From NCBI GenBank assembly GCA_958445065.1, contig CAUCQW010000034.1, forward strand, positions 1 to 19,665: a stretch of DNA of 19,665 bases, in the 5' to 3' direction. Of this stretch, positions 13,708-19,665 are shown in pieces. The stretch comes from an uncultured Collinsella sp. Its GTDB lineage: Bacteria; Actinomycetota; Coriobacteriia; Coriobacteriales; Coriobacteriaceae. Every line of letters starts with the position of its first letter. Positions within the stretch are counted from its first letter, which is position 1. Below the pieces are notes generated by a model, which saw only the letters and a program-made list of their open reading frames with translations, was not told the DNA's origin and did no database searches. The position numbers and the translations under genes were made by a program.

Positions 13708-14943
13708 CTACGCCCGCTCCTGCAGGGCGTAGATGGACTTATCCATGTTGAATAGGTAAGCCACAACGCAGACGATGAAGAACGCCGGCAGATTACCGAA
13801 ACCAAAGACCTCGCAGCCAATGAGGATCGGCGCGAGCAGCGTGTTGGTGGCGCTGCCAAAGACGGCTGCGTAGCCCAGCGCGGCGCAAAACCCGATGGGC
13901 ATGCCGAGAATCCCGGCGAGTACGACACCCAGGCTGGCTCCGATGGAGAACAGCGGCGTCACCTCACCACCTTGATATCCTGCGGCAAGCGTGGTGATGG
14001 TGAGTGCGAATTTGAGCGCCCAGTCCCAAGGCATAATGGCGACCTTGCCGTCACCGTTGAGCGCCGCCGATATCAGGTTGGTGCCAAGTCCGCAGTACCG
14101 TCCCTGCCACAGCGCGAACAGGATCGCCGATAGCGCGATGCCCATAACAGCGATGCGCACATAGGGGTTGGGGAGCAGTCGCGCTGCAAGAGTCTTGGCA
14201 TGCGCAAGGCACCAGGCAAAGGCGCCGCCTACCATGCCAAACGCGATGCCCAACACCGCAAGCCGTCCAAGACCGGGGAGGTCGAGCGCATACGAGGCGG
14301 TAACGGCGACCTCGAACTTCTCGAGCCCCAGGGCGCCGGAGGTCATGCTTGCGGCGAGCGCGGCCGTAAGTGCGGGAAACAGCGCGCGGTATTCCATGCG
14401 TCCGGCGACAAGCACTTCGATAGCAAAGACCGTGGCGGCGAGCGGCGTTCGAAAGAGCCCGGCAAAGCCGGCAGCCATGCCGATAAGCAAAAACGTGTTG
14501 CCGGGGTCTCGGAAAGGTAGGCGTCGGCCGATCCAATGTGAGACGGTTGCACCGATCTGCACGGCCACGCCCTCGCGTCCCGCGCTGCCGCCAAAGAGGT
14601 GCGTTCCCCACGTGCTCAGCATAATGAGCGGCACCAAGCGCGGGGAGATGGCGTTCTCGCGCCCGTGGCCTACGTCGAATACTAAGCTCATGCCACGTTC
14701 GGTGCCTTTGCCCCAGGTGCGGTAGGCAAATACGATGGCCAAGCCCATGAGGGCGAGGAAGGGAAGGAGCAGGGTGATGTGCTCGTCGCGGAAGGCACCG
14801 ATCGCCAGGAGCACGCGACCAAAGAGGGCACAAATGGCGCCGACGATGATGCCAATAGGGATTCCGACGGCACCCATGAGCACGAGGCCGCTATAGGTGT
14901 TGACCAGGCGTTTGATTCTGCTCGATGTGCTGTTTTCCGACAC
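13708..14943 (-). CDS. clcF: CLC-F type fluoride/proton antiporter
   Basis: The 411-aa polytopic membrane protein belongs to the CLC family. It lacks the GSGIP chloride-selectivity motif; instead the corresponding area reads GHGRENAISPRLVPL and then THLFGGSAGREGVAVQIGA (114-132), with gating Glu124 in GREG. The later GYQGGEVTPLFSIGASLG (322-339) and SATNTLLAPILIGCEVFG (364-381) segments match the CLC-F subgroup that exports fluoride. The start is a GTG at 14943, with GGAGGAG immediately upstream. The upstream leader carries a fluoride riboswitch, which independently supports fluoride rather than chloride as the substrate. It seems to be a single-gene unit. Ordinary voltage-gated chloride channel annotation would be misleading. 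Confidence 0.88.
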   Translation of the reverse strand: MSENSTSSRIKRLVNTYSGLVLMGAVGIPIGIIVGAICALFGRVLLAIGAFRDEHITLLLPFLALMGLAIVFAYRTWGKGTERGMSLVFDVGHGRENAISPRLVPLIMLSTWGTHLFGGSAGREGVAVQIGATVSHWIGRRLPFRDPGNTFLLIGMAAGFAGLFRTPLAATVFAIEVLVAGRMEYRALFPALTAALAASMTSGALGLEKFEVAVTASYALDLPGLGRLAVLGIAFGMVGGAFAWCLAHAKTLAARLLPNPYVRIAVMGIALSAILFALWQGRYCGLGTNLISAALNGDGKVAIMPWDWALKFALTITTLAAGYQGGEVTPLFSIGASLGVVLAGILGMPIGFCAALGYAAVFGSATNTLLAPILIGCEVFGFGNLPAFFIVCVVAYLFNMDKSIYALQERA

Positions 14944-14957
14944 TTCTCCTCCAAAAC

Positions 14958-15014
14958 AAAAAAGACTCCTGCCGCGGCGTGATGCCCAAAGGACATCACG
15001 TAACAGCAGAAGTC
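14958..15014 (-). terminator. Riboswitch-controlled intrinsic terminator in the clcF leader
   Basis: On the minus strand, GACTTCTGC (15014-15006) pairs with GCAGGAGTC (14972-14964) over nine positions with one U-G wobble, then an internal loop, then CGTGATG/CATCACG (7 bp) and a 9-nt loop, followed by TTTTTT (14963-14958). It ends 14 bp before the clcF start. Its 5' strand is the conserved 3' segment of the fluoride aptamer, so ligand binding and termination are mutually exclusive. Confidence 0.85.
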
Positions 15015-15084
15015 ATCAGCAACAAGGCGGTTTAGGGCGACGCGATAGTTTGGCTGGCGCGCCCAACGGAGACATTCATTCCGC
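15006..15084 (-). promoter_or_regulatory. Fluoride riboswitch (crcB motif) aptamer
   Basis: Read on the minus strand, the leader has P1 CGGA-ATGAATGTC-TCCG (15083-15067), then TAAACCGCC (15034-15026) and GCTGATGACTTCTGC (15020-15006), matching the crcB-type blocks AACCGCC and GCUGAUGAC. The loop GAATGTC can pair with GACTTC (one bulged base), giving the expected pseudoknot. An additional hairpin (15064-15035, GGGCG...CGCCC) is inserted between P1 and AACCGCC. Fluoride binding should sequester GACTTC and prevent the terminator, an ON switch. Identification is by eye from the known consensus and is strengthened by the CLC-F gene downstream. Confidence 0.82.
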
Positions 15085-15090
15085 AGCGGC

Positions 15091-15119
15091 ATCATAGCGG
15101 CGGGCGTGGTTTGGGTCAA
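15091..15119 (-). promoter_or_regulatory. Sigma-70 type promoter of the clcF leader
   Basis: On the minus strand, TTGACC (15119-15114) and TATGAT (15096-15091) are separated by exactly 17 bp. The predicted +1 (about 15084) coincides with the first base of the fluoride aptamer. Confidence 0.75.
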
Positions 15120-15171
15120 ATGGTTGTGCTGGACGTCCCCAGCGCCCGCCTTCGCTCCCCGTTTCCCCATA

Positions 15172-15209
15172 TAAAACCTGCCAAAATGAGCCTGCCCCTT
15201 TTTGGTCGG
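15172..15209 (-). repeat. REP-like hairpin, copy upstream of the ABC operon
   Basis: This 38-bp segment is the reverse complement of 18733-18770 with 33 of 38 positions identical. The stem is degraded (CCTGCC against GGTCGG), while the CCAAAA/TTTTTGG core remains. The pair brackets the ABC operon in inverted orientation. Confidence 0.55.
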
Positions 15210-15244
15210 TGCGAAATGGGTAATACTAAAGAGTTATCCGACCA
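15203..15244 (+). promoter_or_regulatory. Inverted repeat and -10 box upstream of the ABC operon
   Basis: TGGTCGG (15203-15209) and CCGACCA (15238-15244) bracket TAATACT (15221-15227), a good -10 box 33 bp before the ATG. No -35 at standard spacing is evident, so an activator or a repressor binding the inverted repeat may be involved. Confidence 0.4.
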
Positions 15245-15259
15245 GATAGGAACTAATCG

Positions 15260-15961
<702 letters not shown>

Positions 15962-15966
15962 CGCCC

Positions 15967-18732
15967 ATGGACCAGGACCACCAAAACAGCCAGAACCACG
16001 ATACGCAGCACGTGAGTCACGACCGGGAGTTCGCGACCTACCGCTCCGCCCAAAGCTCAAACGATATGGTGCCGACGGTTTTTCGCCGTGGCATCTACCG
16101 CACGATTCGCGGCAGCCTCAAACGCTTCTTGTCTATCGTTGTGATCACCGCGCTTGGCGTGAGCGTGATGTGCGGCCTTAAGGCGGGCTGCGAGGACCTG
16201 TGTGATTCGGTCGACGCCTATTTTGACCAGCAGAATGTCTATGACATCAACGTGCAGTCGACCTATGGTCTGACCGATGACGATATTGCCGCGATCCAAG
16301 AGGTCGATGGCGTCGAGACGGCCGAGGGCATCTATACCGAGACCGCCTATACCGCCGTGGGTACGACGCGCGAGCGTGTCGTCGTACAGAGCCTCTCCAA
16401 AGAGAATATTGACCAACCGGTGCTAGTGCGCGGCGAGCTGCCCGAGACTTCGGGCGAAGTGGCAGTGACCTCACGTTTTTTGAAGGCTTCGGGCAAGAAA
16501 ATCGGCGATACGGTGAGCTTTGCCGCCAACGATGCGAGCTCGTCGAACCAAAGCGCCAAGGACCAGTTTGCCGATGGGGACTACACCATCACGGCCGAGG
16601 TTCTCGATCCTACCGACGTGAGCTCCGACTCGACAGTCAACGCCTTTCGCGCTGCTTCGACTGCGGACTACAAGTTCTACGTGAGCGAGGATGCCGCGAC
16701 ATCTTCTTCCTACTCCGCTGTCCACGTGGTCGTCGAGGGAGCCAAGAGCCTCAACTCCTATTCGGATGCCTACTCGGCAAAGATCAATGAGGTCAAGGGC
16801 AATATCGAGAAGATCCGCGAGGAGCGTGAGAAGGCGCGCGCCCAGGAGCTGACGGTCGACACACCGGCGAGCTTGGACGCAGCTGAGCGTCAGGCGAATA
16901 TGGTCTTTGGGATCGAGCAGGACAACATCAATCGCATGGCCGAGGGCAGCGACGAGCGTGCGCAGGCGCAAGCCGACCTGGACCAGCGCCGTGCCGCCGC
17001 CGACCAGCAGTTTGCCGATGCCCGCGCCGAGCTCTCTGACCTGGGCGAATGCACCTGGTACATCCAGGACCGCGATAACATCGCAAGCTACTCGAGCGTG
17101 GAGAGCGATAGCTCGTCAATTGAGGCCATTGCCACGGTGTTCCCGTTCATCTTCTTTATCGTCGCCGTGCTCATCAGCCTCACCACCGCCACGCGCATGG
17201 TCGAGGAGGAGCGCACGCTCATTGGCCTGTACAAGGCGCTCGGCTATTCGCGCGGGCGTATCCTGTCCAAATATGTGGACTACTCGCTGTGGGCGTGTCT
17301 GATCGGTGGCGTGCTCGGCAATATCATCGGATTTGTGGGTCTGCCGCTGTTCTTGTTTACGGTGTTCGACGACATGTACTCGCTGCCCCAGATGTTGCTT
17401 TCGTACGACATCGTGTCATCACTCGTGTCGGTAGCGCTGTTTGCCGTGGGCGTGGTGGGCGCCACGATTATCGCCTGCCGCCACGAGATGGCTGAGACCC
17501 CAGCCTCGCTCATGCGCCCCAAGGCCCCGCGCGCCGGCTCGCGCATTCTGCTCGAGCGCATTGGCTTTATCTGGCACCGCATGGGCTTTTTGAACAAGGT
17601 CGCTGCACGCAACCTGTTCCGCTACAAAAAGCGCGCCTTTATGACCATCTTTGGCATTGCGGGCTGCACGGCGCTTGTGATTTGCGGTATGGGCATCCGT
17701 GATACGTCGGTCGCGCTGTCGCCCAAGCAGTACGGGCACATCACACGCTACGATTTGCTGGCGGTCGCCAATCCCGATGATTTTTCGCAGACGTGCGCGG
17801 CGTTGGATGAGCGCAGTGCAGCCAAGGATTCCGACGTGACCGTGACTTCGACGCTGCCGATTATGACCGACAACGTTACCTTTACATTCGGCGGAAAGAG
17901 CGAGACCGTGCAGCTGATCGTGGTGCCCGATGACCGCACGAACGACCTGGATGACTACGTGCGCCTAGAGGACGAGTCCAAAGAACCGCTCGCCCTGCGT
18001 GACGGGGATGTGTATTTGAGCAAGAGCTCTCAGCTGGTGCTGGGGATCAAGCCGGGCGATACGGCACACGTCCAGGATTCGTCGCTCAATGTTGCCAAGG
18101 TCAAAGTCAGCGACATCTCGCTCAACTATCTGGGGAACACGCTTTACATGACGCAGGGCACCTATGAGCGCGCGTTCGGTCGAAGTGCACGCCTTAACGG
18201 CGTCTTTGTGCTGCTTAAGGGTTCGTCGGCCGACCAGATTGCGTTTAGTAAGAATCTTAAGAGTGACGGTTGGCTTACGATTTCGAGTACGGCCGAGCAT
18301 TGGGAAAACTATGAGGCGAACTTTACGATTATCAATTCGGTCGTGGTGCTCGTGACCTTTATGGCGGCGTGCCTGTCGTTTGTGGTGGTGTTTACGCTGT
18401 CCAACACGAATATCTCCGAGCGCGAGCGCGAGCTGGCGACCATTAAGGTGCTGGGCTTCCGCCGTGGCGAGGTGCACCACTACGTCAACAAGGAGACGTT
18501 GATCCTCACGGCGATTGGTGCCGCGCTGGGCGTACCGCTGGGTGGTGCGCTGGCCGAGAGCTTTACGTACATCTTGCAGATGCCGTCATTGTACTTTGAC
18601 GTCGAAGTCGAGCCGCTGAGCTACGTGCTTGCCGTGGTGCTTTCCTTCGGCTTTACGATCATCGTCAACCTCGCTACCAATCGCACCCTCAATAAGATCG
18701 ACATGGTCGGCGCCCTCAAGAGCGCCGAGTAG
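15967..18732 (+). CDS. FtsX-family ABC transporter permease, large double-domain form
   Basis: The 921-aa protein has a cytoplasmic N-terminal tail of about 45 residues, a first membrane segment (about 50-72), a large extracellular region (about 73-385) with a charged, Ala/Glu/Arg-rich helical stretch at about 271-358 (probable coiled coil), then three membrane segments (about 390-410, 438-465, 479-503), another at about 557-580 opening the second half, a second extracellular region (about 581-785), and three final segments near 787-812, 845-866 and 884-905. Two FtsX domains are thus in tandem. The motif ERTLIGLYKALGYSRG and its counterpart ERELATIKVLGFRRGEV are the typical coupling segments after FtsX helices. 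The start is ATG 15967 or the overlapping GTG at 15955; neither has a clear Shine-Dalgarno, consistent with coupling to the ATPase gene. Confidence 0.9.
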   Translation: MDQDHQNSQNHDTQHVSHDREFATYRSAQSSNDMVPTVFRRGIYRTIRGSLKRFLSIVVITALGVSVMCGLKAGCEDLCDSVDAYFDQQNVYDINVQSTYGLTDDDIAAIQEVDGVETAEGIYTETAYTAVGTTRERVVVQSLSKENIDQPVLVRGELPETSGEVAVTSRFLKASGKKIGDTVSFAANDASSSNQSAKDQFADGDYTITAEVLDPTDVSSDSTVNAFRAASTADYKFYVSEDAATSSSYSAVHVVVEGAKSLNSYSDAYSAKINEVKGNIEKIREEREKARAQELTVDTPASLDAAERQANMVFGIEQDNINRMAEGSDERAQAQADLDQRRAAADQQFADARAELSDLGECTWYIQDRDNIASYSSVESDSSSIEAIATVFPFIFFIVAVLISLTTATRMVEEERTLIGLYKALGYSRGRILSKYVDYSLWACLIGGVLGNIIGFVGLPLFLFTVFDDMYSLPQMLLSYDIVSSLVSVALFAVGVVGATIIACRHEMAETPASLMRPKAPRAGSRILLERIGFIWHRMGFLNKVAARNLFRYKKRAFMTIFGIAGCTALVICGMGIRDTSVALSPKQYGHITRYDLLAVANPDDFSQTCAALDERSAAKDSDVTVTSTLPIMTDNVTFTFGGKSETVQLIVVPDDRTNDLDDYVRLEDESKEPLALRDGDVYLSKSSQLVLGIKPGDTAHVQDSSLNVAKVKVSDISLNYLGNTLYMTQGTYERAFGRSARLNGVFVLLKGSSADQIAFSKNLKSDGWLTISSTAEHWENYEANFTIINSVVVLVTFMAACLSFVVVFTLSNTNISERERELATIKVLGFRRGEVHHYVNKETLILTAIGAALGVPLGGALAESFTYILQMPSLYFDVEVEPLSYVLAVVLSFGFTIIVNLATNRTLNKIDMVGALKSAE

Positions 18733-18770
18733 CCTGCCAAAAAGGGACAGGTTTATTTTGGCAGGTTTTA
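18733..18770 (+). repeat. REP-like hairpin, loop AGGGACAGGTTTA, after the ABC operon
   Basis: CCTGCCAAAA (18733-18742) and TTTTGGCAGG (18756-18765) form a perfect 10-bp stem around a 13-nt loop, followed by TTTTA, so it could also terminate the operon. It starts at the base after the permease stop codon. The loop matches that at 1450-1462 apart from three transitions, and the whole unit matches 15172-15209 in inverse orientation. Confidence 0.6.
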
Positions 18771-18852
18771 TCGGGGCAAACGCCGGACAACCATTGTCGC
18801 TACCACAATGACAGGATAGGGAACAAGGGCATTTTCCGGGTAGCCGGGTTCG

Positions 18853-19293
18853 TTACCATTCGTCCCATTCATCAGCATTTTCCTCCAGATATTTTCTTAA
18901 TTTCTCAAAAGAGCTTGTCCGCCTGTACTGTATCGTGCTTCTCGATGTATTGAACAACTTCGCAATCTCGGTGTCGTTCATTCCCTCGAAATAGTACAGG
19001 AGTACGGCTTTGCGCTTTTCTTCCGGCAAAGTACGGATTGCTTCAAGAAGCAGCTTCGGCGTGATTTTCTTCCCGGCTTTCTCAAAGACGGTTTCGGCGG
19101 TTTCCCGTTTGAAATATTCATCAAAGGTATGAAGCTGCCGCGCTTCGTCTAAGGGCAAATCGGAAAAGGTGACTTCCCTTGCCTTATGCCTGTGCAGCTC
19201 CCTGTGAGCGTCACACGCTTCATTGTGCAGCACCGTATTACAAAACTTCTGAAAAGCACATTGTTTGTAAAACTCCCTGCTATTAGGTTCCAC
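18853..19293 (-). CDS. Sigma-70-like factor of a Tn916/Tn1549-type conjugative element
   Basis: The 146-aa protein looks like the small sigma-factor-like ORF common in Tn916/Tn1549-family elements: an N-terminal EFYKQCAFQKFCNTVLHNEA block (7-26), the segment REVTFSDLP, then a region-4 helix-turn-helix (about 84-138) with LPEEKRKAVLLYYFEGMNDT and ST-IQYRRTS. I chose the GTG at 19293, which has GGAGG seven bases upstream; a longer frame up to 19416 runs through AT-rich hairpins. A different frame shares that Shine-Dalgarno but lacks family similarity. GC content drops sharply compared with the ABC operon. No integrase or excisionase lies between it and the chromosomal genes 120 bp away. Confidence 0.8.
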   Translation of the reverse strand: MEPNSREFYKQCAFQKFCNTVLHNEACDAHRELHRHKAREVTFSDLPLDEARQLHTFDEYFKRETAETVFEKAGKKITPKLLLEAIRTLPEEKRKAVLLYYFEGMNDTEIAKLFNTSRSTIQYRRTSSFEKLRKYLEENADEWDEW

Positions 19294-19417
19294 ATTCTCA
19301 CCTCCTTTCTCGTTGGAAAGTTGGTGGTGCTTCCCCCTTTTCGCGGGGCAATACGGCGTTTTTGAAAAACGCCGAAGATTTTTTGAAATTTTTTCAAAAA
19401 ATTTTTTGAGCAGCAAA

Positions 19418-19450
19418 ATACGCCTGTCCGAAAAGCCCGGACAGGCGTAT
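19418..19450 (-). terminator. Hairpin upstream of the sigma-like gene
   Basis: A perfect 12-bp stem (19418-19429 with 19439-19450, ATACGCCTGTCC/GGACAGGCGTAT) with a 9-nt loop. On the minus strand it is followed by TTTG, so it may terminate or attenuate transcription from the small ORF before the sigma-like gene. A second palindrome, GGCGTTTTT-G-AAAAACGCC, lies at about 19353-19371. Confidence 0.5.
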
Positions 19451-19468
19451 AGGTATTGTAAGCAGTAT

Positions 19469-19579
19469 TTAGATGATTAGACAGTTCATAGTCAAGGGTA
19501 GAGAGGTTCCCGGCGGTGGTCGGGCTTTTTTTGATATGTCAATGACCGTCGGATTTTGTCGATAGGGTATGTGCTTCAT
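19469..19579 (-). CDS. Possible 36-aa leader or small protein of the conjugative element
   Basis: An ATG at 19579 opens a 36-codon frame beginning MKHIPYRQNPTVIDISKKAR and ending LTMNCLII. It has a very strong AAGGAGG Shine-Dalgarno eight bases upstream. The protein has no clear domain and a proline-rich middle. It is followed by a hairpin (19418-19450) ahead of the sigma-like gene, so it could be a leader peptide in an attenuator. I do not recognise it, and the frame may be fortuitous beyond its excellent start. Confidence 0.35.
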   Translation of the reverse strand: MKHIPYRQNPTVIDISKKARPPPGTSLPLTMNCLII

Positions 19580-19602
19580 GGCGGCTACCTCCTTTAGCCG
19601 CC
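19580..19602 (-). promoter_or_regulatory. Hairpin with the Shine-Dalgarno sequence in its loop
   Basis: On the minus strand GGCGGCTA-AAGGAGG-TAGCCGCC is a perfect 8-bp stem presenting AAGGAGG as a 7-nt loop, ending at the base before the ATG at 19579. This could expose the ribosome-binding site or be a protein-binding translational operator. Confidence 0.5.
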
Positions 19603-19665
19603 GCTTTTAACAGTGATACCGCGTCATTTCATTAGAAGATAAAAAGAAACGGCGGCTTTGATTTT

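Noticed and set aside
13708..14943. Generic chloride channel
   Set aside because: The GSGIP chloride-selectivity motif is missing, CLC-F type GGSAGREG and GGEVTP motifs are present, and the leader is a fluoride riboswitch.
19149..19397. Alternative frame starting at the ATG next to the sigma-like gene's Shine-Dalgarno
   Set aside because: It shares the ribosome-binding site but encodes no recognisable protein, whereas the GTG at 19293 gives a clear sigma-like family match.
19624..19665. Possible C-terminal end of an upstream minus-strand gene (14 codons to a TGA)
   Set aside because: Too short to identify; it may be the tail of a gene beyond the window but cannot be supported.

Overview
This window looks like chromosomal DNA of a gut actinobacterium of class Coriobacteriia, most likely Collinsella or a close relative. 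That is an inference from the GC-rich coding style with many GTG starts, the gene families present and the abundance of palindromic intergenic repeats; no rRNA or other phylogenetic marker is present to confirm it. Most of the window is high-GC core genome. Two stretches are visibly more AT-rich and look acquired: about 4.39-6.66 kb, and everything from about 18.8 kb to the right edge.

Layout. 0-4.3 kb holds the 3' end of a DegV-family gene, pflA (pyruvate formate-lyase activase), a membrane-anchored beta-lactamase-fold protein, mtnN (MTA/SAH nucleosidase) and engB (ribosome-assembly GTPase), all on the + strand. 4.3-5.75 kb is a two-gene, toxin-antitoxin-like cassette: a DUF3990 protein (ADP-ribosyltransferase-like) overlapping an XRE-type HTH protein, preceded by two copies of a TATCAC-N4-GTGATA palindrome. 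5.9-6.6 kb (minus) holds a secreted protein and a 34-residue membrane protein too short for routine ORF calling. 7.0-12.3 kb is an aspartate-family amino-acid cluster: thrC and thrB on the minus strand, divergent from lysC and asd on the plus strand. Aspartate kinase and aspartate-semialdehyde dehydrogenase feed homoserine synthesis (hom is not here), and ThrB and ThrC finish threonine. 12.9-13.5 kb is ogt. 13.7-15.1 kb (minus) is a CLC-F type fluoride/proton antiporter with a complete-looking fluoride riboswitch leader: a promoter, an aptamer starting at the predicted +1, and an overlapping intrinsic terminator. 15.26-18.73 kb is an ABC exporter operon (LolD-like ATPase plus FtsX-type permease). 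18.85 kb to the end is a fragment of an integrative conjugative element (Tn916/Tn1549-type sigma-like gene plus a small ORF).

The most unusual content is between the genes. Three large nested palindromes (6850-6966, 7885-7996, 12300-12421) have different stem sequences but share a conserved internal loop, GTCCT(C/G) on one strand facing TGCGGA on the other, next to a short helix and a small bulge. This is a candidate undescribed repeat or structured-RNA family. A second family of short hairpins with a GGGACAG-type loop is REP-like, and two near-identical copies flank the ABC operon in inverted orientation. There is also a 62-bp tandem repeat, a 23-bp-arm palindrome, and a 182-bp imperfect palindrome resembling a MITE.
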